Positions 34,478 to 43,336 are shown, numbered from the stretch's first letter. The stretch is 64,000 nt of DNA from Psychroflexus planctonicus (GCF_014640195.1 NZ_BMGM01000010.1:62001-126000), one strand, 5' to 3'. Program-made: numbers and translations. Notes: a model not told the origin generated them from the letters alone.

Positions 34478-34502
34478 ATATTTGATATTTAAAACAAAAG
34501 TA
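34477..34502. promoter_or_regulatory. Interleaved divergent promoters
   Basis: Plus strand: TATATTTG (34477-34484), upstream of the MazG-like ATG 34511. Minus strand: TACTTTTG (34502-34495), upstream of the small membrane protein ATG 34477. Each TSS would fall within or next to the other promoter. Confidence 0.5.
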
Positions 34503-34510
34503 ATTTTAAA

Positions 34511-34903
34511 ATGATAAATAAACCTTTAGATGCCGTTAAAAAATTTCATGAAACTTACGGATTAGGCGTTAGCGAAAAACCGATTGCAAGCTTAGGTAAA
34601 GCCAAAAATTTGTTACGTTTTAACTTGATGAAAGAAGAAAATGAAGAATATCTTGCAGCTGCAAATGCGAATGACATAGTTGAAGTAGCCGATGCACTTG
34701 GAGACATGCTGTATATTTTATGTGGCACCATGATAGAACACGGCATGCAAGAAAAGATTGAAGCTATTTTTGATGAAATACAGAATAGTAACATGAGCAA
34801 ATTAGGGGAAAATGGCAAACCTATTTATCGTGAAGATGGAAAGGTTTTAAAAGGTCCCAATTACTTTAAACCCAACATTAAACAGTTTTTTAAAGAAGAT
34901 TAA
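34511..34903 (+). CDS. MazG-like nucleoside triphosphate pyrophosphohydrolase
   Basis: A 130-residue helical protein of the all-alpha NTP-PPase (MazG/HisE) superfamily, which hydrolyses nucleotides to monophosphate and PPi. The metal-binding pattern is visible: KEENEEYLAAANANDIVEVADALGDMLYI, with ExxEx(n)ExxD. The C-terminal KLGENGKPIYREDGKVLKGPNY is typical of the group annotated phosphoribosyl-ATP pyrophosphohydrolase-like. No his genes are nearby, so a role in cleaning the nucleotide pool fits better, especially next to a deoxynucleoside kinase gene (convergent, 3-nt gap). Confidence 0.85.
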   Translation: MINKPLDAVKKFHETYGLGVSEKPIASLGKAKNLLRFNLMKEENEEYLAAANANDIVEVADALGDMLYILCGTMIEHGMQEKIEAIFDEIQNSNMSKLGENGKPIYREDGKVLKGPNYFKPNIKQFFKED

Positions 34904-34906
34904 TTT

Positions 34907-35521
34907 CTAAAATAATCCGTTAATTTCTGCATCGATTTTGTTGATGATGTTTCCTAAATCTTCCGGATTGGAAACAAAATCCATATTATCTACGTCTACT
35001 ATAAGTAAATTTCCTTTGTTGTAGTCATGTATCCAGGCTTCGTAGCGTTCGTTTAGACGATTGAGGTAATCTATAGAAATTGAATTTTCGTAATCTCTAC
35101 CACGCTTTTGAATTTGGTTAACCAAATTAGGCACTGTGCTTCGCAAGTAAATTAATAAATCTGGGGCTTTGGTAACTGATTCCATTAAATCGAAAAGCGA
35201 TTTATAGTTTTTGTAATCACGGTTACTCATCAAACCCATTGCGTGTAAATTAGGAGCAAAAATATAGGCATCTTCGTAAATGGTTCGATCTTGAATAATA
35301 TCTTTACCACTTTCTCGAATTTCTAAAATTTGACGAAAGCGACTGTTCAAGAAATAAATTTGAAGATTGAAAGACCAGCGAGACATTTCGTTATAGAAAT
35401 CTTCCAAATATGGGTTTTCCAGAACGTCTTCAAATTCAGGCTCCCAATTGTAATGTTTCGCTAAGAACTTTGTTAGTGTTGTTTTTCCTGCTCCAATATT
35501 ACCAGCAATCGCTACGTGCAT
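34907..35521 (-). CDS. Deoxynucleoside kinase (deoxyadenosine/deoxyguanosine type)
   Basis: A 204-residue salvage kinase that phosphorylates deoxynucleosides. P-loop: AIAGNIGAGKTTLTKFL (~4-20). Family motifs: FEDVLENPYLEDFY, the substrate-binding QIYFLNSRF, the DRTIYEDAYIFA (DRS-like) motif, and LIYLRSTVPNLVNQIQKRGRDYE (lid). The series matches bacterial dAK/dGK. It converges with the MazG-like gene, leaving only 3 nt. It follows the propeller-like gene at 35527 on the minus strand by 5 nt. Confidence 0.9.
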   Translation of the reverse strand: MHVAIAGNIGAGKTTLTKFLAKHYNWEPEFEDVLENPYLEDFYNEMSRWSFNLQIYFLNSRFRQILEIRESGKDIIQDRTIYEDAYIFAPNLHAMGLMSNRDYKNYKSLFDLMESVTKAPDLLIYLRSTVPNLVNQIQKRGRDYENSISIDYLNRLNERYEAWIHDYNKGNLLIVDVDNMDFVSNPEDLGNIINKIDAEINGLF

Positions 35522-35526
35522 ACAAT

Positions 35527-36312
35527 TTAGTTATTAGGGGTAATTTTATAGATATTAATCTTTTTTCCGTCGTAAAGATATAGTTTTTCATTGTTTAAGA
35601 GAGCTTGTTTGTAATCAATTTTAGGCATTTCTATATTGCTCAACTCTTCACTCTTATAATTAAAGTAATAACTATCTCCTTTTTTGTTGAGTAGTAAAAT
35701 GTAGTTTTTGTACAACTCTAGCGCATCAAACTTAACGGCAACTTCTTTAATTAAGCTGCCATAAACATTAAATTGTTTGTAACCATTTTCGGTTTGTAGC
35801 CAACAAAAATTAAAGTTGCTTTTTTGATTTATAATATTTTCAGAAATGGGAAGCGTTTGTAACGCTGATTTTTCTTGGTTGTAATTAAAGATTTCTAGCT
35901 CTTGAGTATCTGCATTAAAAATCCATAAACTTTTATCGTTTGCAGTAGTACAAAAGTCTACCATTTTAAAATTAGCTATTCTATCAAAAGCAATTCGTTT
36001 TAATTCGTTTAGGCGGTTGTCTAAAATTACAACCGTATTTGCATCTTTATAAAACACAGAAATTCGTAACGGATTGAGTAAGTCTACACTGCTTATGTCT
36101 CCTAATTGAAGTGCTTTATACTCAACTATTCTATCCTGACTTTTTCTAAAGAGTGTGTTTTTATTGATGTAGAATAGATTTTCAAATTTATCTTCCCCTA
36201 CAAATCGATCTGCAATTAAACCTATTTCTTGAATTTTTTGGGTAGTATAATCCTGAGCAAAAATATTATTTGCAAAAAACAGCATTCCACAGAAAAATAA
36301 AAATTTGTACAC
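35527..36312 (-). CDS. Exported protein of unknown function, propeller-like
   Basis: A 261-residue protein with signal peptide (GTG start at 36312; YKFLFFCGMLFFANNIFAQ). The mature part is a chain of short beta-hairpins (ENLFYINKNTLFRKS, VVILDNRLNELKRIAF, SLWIFNADTQELEIFNY, YILLLNKKGDSYYF, LYLYDGKKINIYKI), consistent with a small beta-propeller. No catalytic motif seen. It sits 8 nt downstream of a polyprenyl glycosylphosphotransferase gene and 5 nt upstream of the deoxynucleoside kinase gene, so it is probably co-transcribed with both. Function unknown. Confidence 0.7.
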   Translation of the reverse strand: MYKFLFFCGMLFFANNIFAQDYTTQKIQEIGLIADRFVGEDKFENLFYINKNTLFRKSQDRIVEYKALQLGDISSVDLLNPLRISVFYKDANTVVILDNRLNELKRIAFDRIANFKMVDFCTTANDKSLWIFNADTQELEIFNYNQEKSALQTLPISENIINQKSNFNFCWLQTENGYKQFNVYGSLIKEVAVKFDALELYKNYILLLNKKGDSYYFNYKSEELSNIEMPKIDYKQALLNNEKLYLYDGKKINIYKITPNN

Positions 36313-36320
36313 TTTATAGT

Positions 36321-37703
36321 TTATTGTCCTCTAAAGAAGATTACAGTACTCATTGTTTTCAGAAAGATACGCAAATCTAAGAATACATTTCTTCTTTTAA
36401 TATAATATAAATCGTATTGAAGTTTTTCTAAACTATCTTCTTCAGTAGATGCATACCTTGCATTTACTTGCGCCCAACCTGTTAGTCCTGGCTTTACCAC
36501 ATGTCTTATTTCGTAAAAAGGTATTTTTCTGTTCAGTTCTTCAACAAAAAACGGCCTTTCTGGACGAGGTCCTATAAAACTCATGTCGCCTTTTAATACG
36601 TTTATAAACTGCGGGATTTCGTCTAGTCTTGATTTCCTAAGAATTTTTCCAAATTTAGTTATGCGAACGTCATCTTTTATTGCCCATTGTGCGCCCTTCG
36701 TTTCTGCATCCTTAACCATACTCCTAAGCTTTACAATTTTGAAACATTTACCGTTTCTACCAACTCGTTCTTGCCTGTACAAAAGCGGTCCACGATTTCC
36801 TAATAAATTGAAAATAAGTATAAGTGGAGTGATAAGTAAGAGAAAGCTTAACCCAATTAATGAAATAAAAATATCCATAAGTCTAGTAAAACTTAAGTAT
36901 AATTTATTTTGATTGCTTCGGCTGAAAGGGAAATAGCAATAAAAATCGTTTCGAACATTTTCTACTGGTATTTTTCCAGTTATATCTTCATAAACAGAAG
37001 TATAGGCTTTTATTGGATAACCTTTTTTGAGAACAGGAATTAGCTTTTGGTATAGTTCTGATCCTACACCTTGAAGCGAATTGGTAACTACAATTTCACT
37101 AATTTTCAATTCTGCCAAGGCATCTTGAAAATTATCTAACTCTATTCTTAAGCAATTTGAAACATAAGTGTTATTTACGTCTGTGTCTAAATATCCGACT
37201 ATTTCGTAGTTGGGGTCTTTTTTTTGAAGCTCATCAATAATAGAATTTACATCAAATGTTTCACCCACAATTATTACTCTTTTGTAAAACCGTGGAGCTG
37301 CAATAAGTCCTACATAGGCAAATCTCCAAATGGTAATGGTAAGTAACAATATGCCAAAAAAGTAAAAAATCTGCAGTCTATTTTCTGGTAAGGGTGGAGT
37401 GTAAAAAGGCGTCATTAAAAAGCAAACTACACTTAATGATACCGTTAATGTTATGCTTTTAAATATCTTATAACGTGATTCTGCTTTTTGAAGATCGTAC
37501 ATTTCGAAAATGGTGCCAAACAAAAGAAAATAAAACCCGATAATTAAAAACCATTGCACATAATTTTCGGTATTTTTAAAATAATTGTTTTCGCCAAATT
37601 CACTAGCAGTATATATAGCAATACAGGCCACTAAAACATCTATTAAACGCAGCAATATTTTGCGCTCTGAAATTTCAAAATGATAAGATGTATTAGATTG
37701 CAT
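36321..37703 (-). CDS. Polyprenyl glycosylphosphotransferase (exopolysaccharide initiation)
   Basis: A 460-residue membrane enzyme that loads the first sugar-1-phosphate onto undecaprenyl phosphate. Residues ~15-140 contain four hydrophobic helices, followed by a Rossmann-like CoA-binding domain (RVIIVGETFDVNSIIDEL) and a fifth helix. The bacterial sugar transferase domain then shows YRQERVGRNGKCFKIVKLRSM, LRKSRLDEIPQFINVLKGDMSFIGPRPER and VKPGLTGWAQVNARY. ATG 37703 is chosen over a TTG at 37724. It is separate from the main polysaccharide locus, which has its own short sugar transferase at 43946-44548; the two may start different polymers. Confidence 0.92.
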   Translation of the reverse strand: MQSNTSYHFEISERKILLRLIDVLVACIAIYTASEFGENNYFKNTENYVQWFLIIGFYFLLFGTIFEMYDLQKAESRYKIFKSITLTVSLSVVCFLMTPFYTPPLPENRLQIFYFFGILLLTITIWRFAYVGLIAAPRFYKRVIIVGETFDVNSIIDELQKKDPNYEIVGYLDTDVNNTYVSNCLRIELDNFQDALAELKISEIVVTNSLQGVGSELYQKLIPVLKKGYPIKAYTSVYEDITGKIPVENVRNDFYCYFPFSRSNQNKLYLSFTRLMDIFISLIGLSFLLLITPLILIFNLLGNRGPLLYRQERVGRNGKCFKIVKLRSMVKDAETKGAQWAIKDDVRITKFGKILRKSRLDEIPQFINVLKGDMSFIGPRPERPFFVEELNRKIPFYEIRHVVKPGLTGWAQVNARYASTEEDSLEKLQYDLYYIKRRNVFLDLRIFLKTMSTVIFFRGQ

Positions 37704-37792
37704 AGCTAATTCTGTTATCAACAATAAATGATGATTCAGGCGAGTAAAAATATGACTTTTAGGCTTACCAAAAAATGGAAATTCAATTATTT

Positions 37793-38719
37793 TTAATAGG
37801 CCTTTTCTTTATCAATTTCATAATTCAATGACTTATTGACTTTGAACCTCTTATAATTCTCAGCAAGTTGAGAAACTACTTCTGTAGGTTTAGTCACGCT
37901 TGCTATGTGTGGAGTAAGGTGTATGGCTTCATTGTTCCAAAACCAATGTTCAGTTGGTAAGGGTTCTTCAGCAAAAACATCTAAAAAAGCGGCTTCAATT
38001 TTACCATTTTCAATAGCTTGCTTTAAGTCTTTTTCATTGAGGTGTTGACCACGCGCTACATTGATCAAGCAACTCTTATTAGGCATTTGACTAAAAATTG
38101 CTGTGTTTAAAATTCCTTTGGTTTCTTCGGTTAGTGGTAAAAGACAAACTAAAATATTGGTTTTCTTTAAAAAAGCCCTTAATTGATTTTTTGAGAAACT
38201 CTCTACTCCTTCAATTTGTTTTGTTGAATTAGACCAACCGCTCACCTTAAAATTTCGCGCAACTAGAGTTTCTGCAACAGCTTTCCCAAGTGTTCCTAAA
38301 CCTAAAATGCCTACCTGTACATCTTTTGGCGCTTTGTATTGCTTAGGTTCCCACCTATTCATTTTTTGTTTTTTAAAATAATAAGGCGTCTTTCTTAGGT
38401 AATTTAAACATTGCATTAGCACAAAGTCGCACATGTCTTTGGTAAGCTGCTCATTTACAATTTTAGTGATTTTAAGGTCTTGGGGAAGTTCTTTATCGCT
38501 TAAAATGTGGTACACACCCGCACCAAAACTAGCAATAACTTTTAGGTTTTTAAATTCTTTAAAAATGCCGTGAGGGTGTTTCCAACTAATTGCAAACTCT
38601 ACGTTGTCTGGATTTTCTACTTCGTCGTATAGTTCAATTTTAGTGTTGGGTAGCTTTTCTTGAAGCAACTTTTTAAATTTATCTAAATCTGAACGTTGAT
38701 GTATTAAAACTATGCTCAT
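37793..38719 (-). CDS. 2-hydroxyacid dehydrogenase (GhrA-like)
   Basis: A 308-residue NAD(P)H-dependent reductase acting on glyoxylate or hydroxypyruvate in the GhrA subgroup. The Rossmann loop is VGILGLGTLGKAVAETL (~136-152). The catalytic Arg is in INVARGQHL, Glu in DVFAEEPLP, and His in LTPHIASVTKP. The W-F-W segment after the Glu motif (TEHWFWNN) is typical of GhrA. It stands alone, with 169 nt of featureless DNA before the permease gene. Confidence 0.88.
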   Translation of the reverse strand: MSIVLIHQRSDLDKFKKLLQEKLPNTKIELYDEVENPDNVEFAISWKHPHGIFKEFKNLKVIASFGAGVYHILSDKELPQDLKITKIVNEQLTKDMCDFVLMQCLNYLRKTPYYFKKQKMNRWEPKQYKAPKDVQVGILGLGTLGKAVAETLVARNFKVSGWSNSTKQIEGVESFSKNQLRAFLKKTNILVCLLPLTEETKGILNTAIFSQMPNKSCLINVARGQHLNEKDLKQAIENGKIEAAFLDVFAEEPLPTEHWFWNNEAIHLTPHIASVTKPTEVVSQLAENYKRFKVNKSLNYEIDKEKAY

Positions 38720-38888
38720 GCCAATTGGTATTTATATACAAAGATAAATTTAATCAATTCAAACTTGTTTTTAGTCTTGAACTTTCTATGTTTTATTTGT
38801 TCTTCTTCAACAAAAATCTCTTCCCTTTCTTCGCTTTAGGTAGTTTTCTCCTATTTAAATGGTTTCTGATTTTTTATATCCCAATCAC

Positions 38889-40124
38889 TTATTCAAATTG
38901 CATTGCTTTAATTGGGGTAATTTTTGAAATAATTACAGAAGGCAAAATAAGCATGAGCAAACAAAGAATTAGGGTGCCTAGATTAACACCAATTATATAG
39001 TATAATTGAATGCTAATGGGAGCTTCGGTAACATAATAAGTTTGTGGATTTAATGGAATAAGCTTCAGATACTTTTGAGCAAACAAAATTCCTAGTCCTA
39101 TTAAATTTCCCCAAAATAAACCACGTAAAATAATGTAACTAGCATTGTACAAAAACACTTTACGGATACTCCAATCTGAAGCACCCAAAGCTTTTAAAAT
39201 ACCGATCATTTGTGTGCGTTCTAGTATTAAAACCAACAATGCAGTTATCATATTTATACCTGCAACCAAAATCATAATACCAATGATTAAAGCAATATTC
39301 ATATCGAACATTTTAAGCCATTCGAATATAGTTGGATATTGCTCGATTATGCTAGATGCATTTAAAAAAGAATCGATATACTGATAAACTTCTCTTGTCG
39401 TGATTTCCAGGTCATCAAAATCGGAAACAAAAACTTCAAAATTCCCTATTTGATCTGCATCCCATTTATTGATGCGTTGAATTTGTTGTAAGTCTGCAAT
39501 TAAAAATTGATCGTCGAATTCCTTAAAACCAGAATTGTAAATGCCCACTAAAGTAAAAGCGATAAGTCTTGGTCTAGATGAAGCATCTTCAGCCAAAAAA
39601 TAAACTACAACTTGATCGTTTAATTGAAGCGCTAACTTATTGACTACACTTTGGGAAAGTAAAATTTCTGTACTGTTTTCTTTTTTTACATCAGGTAATT
39701 TTCCTTTTACTAGATACTCTTCAAAATAATCCCATCGGTAATCTTCACCTACACCTTTTACAAGGATGCCTTCAAAATCAGTTTCAGTTCTAATTATTCC
39801 GTATTTGGTAGCCACAGCTTGAATGTGTTCTACATTTTCAACTTCAGAAAACGCGGGGTAAAACTCTTGGTTTTTAGGAATTGAATTTTGATTAACTTGC
39901 TGGCTTCGGCTAGAGAAACTTTCAATTTGAATATGGCCATTAAAAGCAGCTATTTTATCTCGGATTTTTTCTTGTAAACCTAAACCCGTTCCAAAAGCAA
40001 TAAGCATCATGATTACCCCAACCGAAATTGCTGCAGTTGCAATTTTAATAATTGGAGCAGAAATACTACTTTTAAAATCTTTTTCGCTGATTAAACGGCG
40101 AGAAACAAATAATTCAAAATTCAA
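38889..40124 (-). CDS. LolC/LolE-like ABC transporter permease
   Basis: A 411-residue FtsX/LolE-family permease, probably part of the lipoprotein-release or a related ABC system. N-terminal RLISEKDFKSSISAPIIKIATAAISVGVIMMLIAFGTGLGLQ, a large periplasmic domain (~45-270), and three C-terminal helices (NIALIIGIMILVAGINMITALLVLI, ASYIILRGLFWGNLIGLGILF, YYIIGVNLGTLILCLLMLIL). The coupling-helix-like LERTQMIGILKALGASDWSIRKVF lies between them. The start codon is TTG (40124), directly abutting the ATG of namZ on the other strand. No ATPase gene is adjacent. Confidence 0.88.
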   Translation of the reverse strand: MNFELFVSRRLISEKDFKSSISAPIIKIATAAISVGVIMMLIAFGTGLGLQEKIRDKIAAFNGHIQIESFSSRSQQVNQNSIPKNQEFYPAFSEVENVEHIQAVATKYGIIRTETDFEGILVKGVGEDYRWDYFEEYLVKGKLPDVKKENSTEILLSQSVVNKLALQLNDQVVVYFLAEDASSRPRLIAFTLVGIYNSGFKEFDDQFLIADLQQIQRINKWDADQIGNFEVFVSDFDDLEITTREVYQYIDSFLNASSIIEQYPTIFEWLKMFDMNIALIIGIMILVAGINMITALLVLILERTQMIGILKALGASDWSIRKVFLYNASYIILRGLFWGNLIGLGILFAQKYLKLIPLNPQTYYVTEAPISIQLYYIIGVNLGTLILCLLMLILPSVIISKITPIKAMQFE

Positions 40125-41315
40125 ATGAAGACATTTTATCTTTGGTTCAAAAATACATTTTTATTTTTTCTACTTGCGTGCATTTCTTGCAATTCCGTTT
40201 CTCAAAATTCACCCAAGTTAGGAATTGAACAAACCAAAGCTTATTTACCCTTGTTAAAAGACAAAAAAGTAGCCGTTGTAGGCAATCAAACTTCGGTTGT
40301 ATTAAATAAAAATGGAGAGTTTGTACATTTAGTAGATACACTTTTGGCTTCGCAAATTTCAGTAAGCAAGGTTTTTGCTCCCGAACATGGTTTTCGAGGC
40401 AAAGCAGATGCAGGAGAAAGCATAACAGATGGAATAGATAGCAAAACCGGATTGCCTATTATTTCGCTTTACGGCAATAACAAAAAACCCACTCCAGTGC
40501 AATTGCAAAACATAGATGTGCTTGTTTTTGACATTCAGGATGTAGGTGCGCGTTTCTACACCTATATTTCTACTTTGCATTATGTTATGGAAGCCTGCGC
40601 AGAAAACAATGTTGATGTGGTGGTTTTAGACCGACCTAATCCCAATGGAAACTATATTGATGGTCCTATTTTAGAGCCTGAATTTTCCAGTTTTGTTGGT
40701 ATGCATCCCATTCCTGTGGTTCACGGTCTAAGTATGGGTGAATATGCAAGAATGATCAATGGCGAAGGCTTTTTGAAAAATAAAATGCAAGCTAAATTGT
40801 GGGTGATTTCTATGAAAAACTACAATAAAGAAGACACATACCAATTACCCATTAAGCCATCTCCAAATTTACCTAATGCAAAATCCATCAACTTGTATCC
40901 AAGCCTTTGTTTTTTTGAAGGAACCAATGTAAACGCAGGCAGAGGAACAGATTTACAGTTTCAGGTATTTGGCTCACCTTATTTGGATGCAGCTATATTT
41001 CCTTTTGAATATACTCCACAGTCTACCGAAGGTGCCAAATCTCCAAAACACTTGGGAAAATTGTGTTACGGAGAAAAGCTAACCGATGCCAAAAATTTGA
41101 ATCGCCTAGAGTTAAAATGGTTGATAAAAGCTTATCAAAATACAGCAAACAAAGAAAAATTCTTTAATAATTTCTTCAATAAACTTGCAGGAAATGCTAC
41201 TTTACAAGAAGCCATACAAGCTGGGAAGTCTGCAGAAGAAATCAGAGCTACTTGGCAAGAAGGCTTAGCTAAATACCGAAAGCAAATAGAACCTTATCTG
41301 TTGTATAGCAATTAA
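40125..41315 (+). CDS. namZ: Exo-beta-N-acetylmuramidase (DUF1343)
   Basis: Removes terminal MurNAc from peptidoglycan fragments, feeding cell-wall recycling. The 396-residue product has a lipoprotein-like signal (FFLLACISCNSVSQ, Cys near 22), so it is probably tethered in the periplasm. DUF1343 signatures: KVFAPEHGFRGKADAGE, VFDIQDVGARFYTYISTLHYVMEA, VVLDRPNPNGNYIDGP, PVVHGLSMGEYARMINGE, PSPNLPNAKS and FEGTNVNAGRGTDLQFQVFGSP. This matches characterised NamZ. The start abuts that of the divergent permease gene, leaving no 5' intergenic DNA, so promoters must lie inside the opposite coding regions. Confidence 0.9.
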   Translation: MKTFYLWFKNTFLFFLLACISCNSVSQNSPKLGIEQTKAYLPLLKDKKVAVVGNQTSVVLNKNGEFVHLVDTLLASQISVSKVFAPEHGFRGKADAGESITDGIDSKTGLPIISLYGNNKKPTPVQLQNIDVLVFDIQDVGARFYTYISTLHYVMEACAENNVDVVVLDRPNPNGNYIDGPILEPEFSSFVGMHPIPVVHGLSMGEYARMINGEGFLKNKMQAKLWVISMKNYNKEDTYQLPIKPSPNLPNAKSINLYPSLCFFEGTNVNAGRGTDLQFQVFGSPYLDAAIFPFEYTPQSTEGAKSPKHLGKLCYGEKLTDAKNLNRLELKWLIKAYQNTANKEKFFNNFFNKLAGNATLQEAIQAGKSAEEIRATWQEGLAKYRKQIEPYLLYSN

Positions 41316-41506
41316 TTTTCTGGAGGTGATTATACATTTAGATTTCTTTGTTTAACCCTACTCAATAATTCATTTTATCCGCTTTTCGCTTAACAGAAAT
41401 GCTCGATAATAGTGGTGTATGTAGCGTTTTTTCTGAAAATTATCTTTTTACTTCATCGATTCTATTAACGAAAACAAAAAGGAGCAAAAGTTGCATTCAA
41501 ATCGAT

Positions 41507-41514
41507 TACATTTG
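41507..41514 (+). promoter_or_regulatory. Candidate asd promoter (-7 element)
   Basis: TACATTTG (TAnnTTTG) 26 nt upstream of the asd ATG. A TTG at 41491-41493 is closer than the usual -33 spacing. Confidence 0.45.
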
Positions 41515-41540
41515 CAGCCTGAAATTTCAAAATAAATAAG

Positions 41541-42530
41541 ATGAAAGTAGCTGTTGTAGGAGCCACTGGAATGGTAGGCCAAGTAATGCTGAATGTATTG
41601 GAAGAACGTAATTTTCCCTTAACTGAATTAATTCCTGTTGCATCGGAAAAATCAGTTGGAAAGGAAATTAAATTTAAAGGGAAAAAATACAAGGTAGTTA
41701 ACCTAGCAACAGCTGTACAAATGAAGCCAGACATCGCCTTGTTTTCAGCTGGTGGAGAAACTTCTTTAGAATGGGCTCCAAAATTTGCTGCAGTTGGTAC
41801 GCGTGTAGTAGATAATTCTTCTGCATGGCGAATGGATGCTGACAAAAAATTAATTATTCCTGAAATCAATGCGCAAACATTAACAAAAGATGATTTCATT
41901 ATTGCCAACCCCAACTGTTCTACCATTCAATTATTAATGGCATTACATCCTATTCATCAGAAATATGGAATAGAGAGAGCGATTGTTTCAACCTACCAAT
42001 CCATTACAGGAACGGGAGTAAAAGCAGTACAACAACTGGAAAATGAATACAATAATGTAGATGGCGAAATGGCGTATCCGTATCCAATCCATAAAAATGC
42101 TATTCCGCATTGCGATGTGTTTTTAGAAAACGATTATACCAAAGAAGAAATGAAGCTAACCAATGAAACCAAAAAAATATTAGGTGATGAGCAGCTTCAA
42201 GTAGTAGCTACTGCTGTTCGGATTCCAGTTGTTGGTGGACACAGTGAATCGGTTAATCTTGAACTAAAAAACGCATTCGAAATAAAAGATATTAAAAAAC
42301 TATTAAGCGAAACTTCAGGTGTGGTTGTTCAAGATCAAGTTGAAGTAAATCAATATCCTATGCCAATTTATGCAGAAGGTAAAGACGAAGTTTTTGTTGG
42401 AAGAATACGAAGAGATTTCACCAAAGAAAATGCACTAAACTTGTGGATTGTAGCTGATAATTTAAGAAAAGGTGCAGCTACCAACACGGTTCAAATTGCA
42501 GAATACCTAGTGAATAACATATTCGTTTAA
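41541..42530 (+). CDS. asd: Aspartate-semialdehyde dehydrogenase
   Basis: NADPH-dependent reduction of aspartyl phosphate to aspartate semialdehyde, shared by lysine/diaminopimelate, threonine and methionine synthesis. The 329 residues show the NADP loop VAVVGATGMVGQVML, FSAGGETSLEWAPKF, DNSSAWRMD, and the active-site Cys126 in IANPNCSTIQ. The catalytic His region is VAVRIPVVGGHSESVN, with Arg before it and the His in GGHSE. Monocistronic: candidate promoter at 41507 and an inverted repeat behind it at 42546-42572. Confidence 0.96.
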   Translation: MKVAVVGATGMVGQVMLNVLEERNFPLTELIPVASEKSVGKEIKFKGKKYKVVNLATAVQMKPDIALFSAGGETSLEWAPKFAAVGTRVVDNSSAWRMDADKKLIIPEINAQTLTKDDFIIANPNCSTIQLLMALHPIHQKYGIERAIVSTYQSITGTGVKAVQQLENEYNNVDGEMAYPYPIHKNAIPHCDVFLENDYTKEEMKLTNETKKILGDEQLQVVATAVRIPVVGGHSESVNLELKNAFEIKDIKKLLSETSGVVVQDQVEVNQYPMPIYAEGKDEVFVGRIRRDFTKENALNLWIVADNLRKGAATNTVQIAEYLVNNIFV

Positions 42531-42545
42531 TAGAATTAGTGTTGA

Positions 42546-42572
42546 CTAAGCGAAGTTGCAAACTTCGCTTAG
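42546..42572. repeat. Inverted repeat after asd
   Basis: CTAAGCGAAGTT and AACTTCGCTTAG form a perfect 12-bp stem with loop GCA, 15 nt after the asd stop codon. No T-run follows, so it is more likely a dispersed palindrome or mRNA-end hairpin than a classical terminator. Confidence 0.7.
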
Positions 42573-42931
42573 CATAGTGTAAAAAACACCCCTACAATAG
42601 GTCAATAGAGTATTTTATATAATAATCATTTTCCCCCTTACTATTACTGATTCACCCTTACTTGTCCTGAGTTAATAGTTGAAAACTGAGTTCGATTCAT
42701 AATTTCTGTATCAATATTACATAATATATTTACTACTATATGTAAATGAAAACACCCCTATAATCCCATCAAGGGGATGTTCGTTTATAGTGATCTCGCT
42801 TTAAAGAATATAGCAGGTTGTTACTTTATTTTCAATCACAGAACTGAATAATTAAATCAAATTTGCGTTATTAAAAGTAGACTTACATAAAATTCTACAA
42901 TTCTGTTCGCGTTTTGTAATCAAATGTATTC

Positions 42932-42939
42932 TATATTTG
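42932..42939 (+). promoter_or_regulatory. Candidate promoter of the PID-CTERM-like gene
   Basis: TATATTTG, a perfect match to TAnnTTTG, 75 nt upstream of ATG 43015. A TTTTG lies at 42912-42916, slightly closer than ideal. Confidence 0.5.
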
Positions 42940-43014
42940 CAATTAGTATTGTTCGTTTTTAGTGTAATATTTACTAACTTGCAATACACCAATCTTATAA
43001 TGAGATAAATATTT

Positions 43015-43251
43015 ATGAGTAAAAAAATAAAATCTAAAGTTATAACATGCTGTTTGTTTTTATGTATGTTATCTCCTTTAGCGGTAATAAGTCAAGGTGG
43101 ATTTAATCCGCCAACCCCTGGAGAAGGAGACGACGCTGGTTTTGGTGATGATGTAGATGATGAAATTGTACCCATTAACTCACTTATTTTATTAAGTTTA
43201 GTTGCTGGAGGCATTTTTGGCATTAGAAAAATACGAAAAAACAGTGCTTAA
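43015..43251 (+). CDS. Short exported PID-CTERM-like protein
   Basis: A 78-residue protein with three parts. The signal peptide is MSKKIKSKVITCCLFLCMLSPLAVISQ. An acidic Gly/Pro linker follows (FNPPTPGEGDDAGFGDDVDDE). The C-terminal anchor is VPINSLILLSLVAGGIFGIRKIRKNSA: a PI(D/N) motif, hydrophobic helix and basic tail. This matches the layout of flavobacterial short proteins named for a PID-CTERM domain. Whether a protease cleaves the tail is unknown; no exosortase gene is in the window. It converges on the polysaccharide locus with a shared terminator at 43275-43310. Confidence 0.75.
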   Translation: MSKKIKSKVITCCLFLCMLSPLAVISQGGFNPPTPGEGDDAGFGDDVDDEIVPINSLILLSLVAGGIFGIRKIRKNSA

Positions 43252-43274
43252 TTTATAAGCATTTGTTACAAATT

Positions 43275-43310
43275 AAAAATCCCTGCTAAAAATTTAGCAG
43301 GGATTTTTTT
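43275..43310. terminator. Bidirectional terminator at the edge of the polysaccharide locus
   Basis: AAAAATCCCTGCTAAA (43275-43290) pairs with TTTAGCAGGGATTTTT (43293-43308), with A- and T-runs outside. It ends both the plus-strand gene (43251) and the minus-strand polysaccharide operon (43337). Confidence 0.9.
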
Positions 43311-43336
43311 GTTGTTGGAGATTGAGTCTTTACATT

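Larger units (their letters stand above)
42531..43014. other. Intergenic region with hairpin and promoter
   Basis: 484 bases. Contains a 12-bp perfect hairpin at 42546-42572, a second imperfect C-run/G-run hairpin at about 42753-42783 (ACACCCCTA...AAGGGGATGT), and the -7 element for the gene at 43015. No reading frame is credible. Confidence 0.5.

Noticed and set aside
41465-41926. A 153-codon minus-strand reading frame overlapping asd
   Set aside because: It is antisense to the conserved asd start and active-site region, has no recognisable domain and is a by-product of asd codon use.
42531-43014. Possible small RNA or riboswitch in the long gap after asd
   Set aside because: Only simple hairpins and an ordinary promoter are visible; no known riboswitch core or tRNA-like fold could be recognised.
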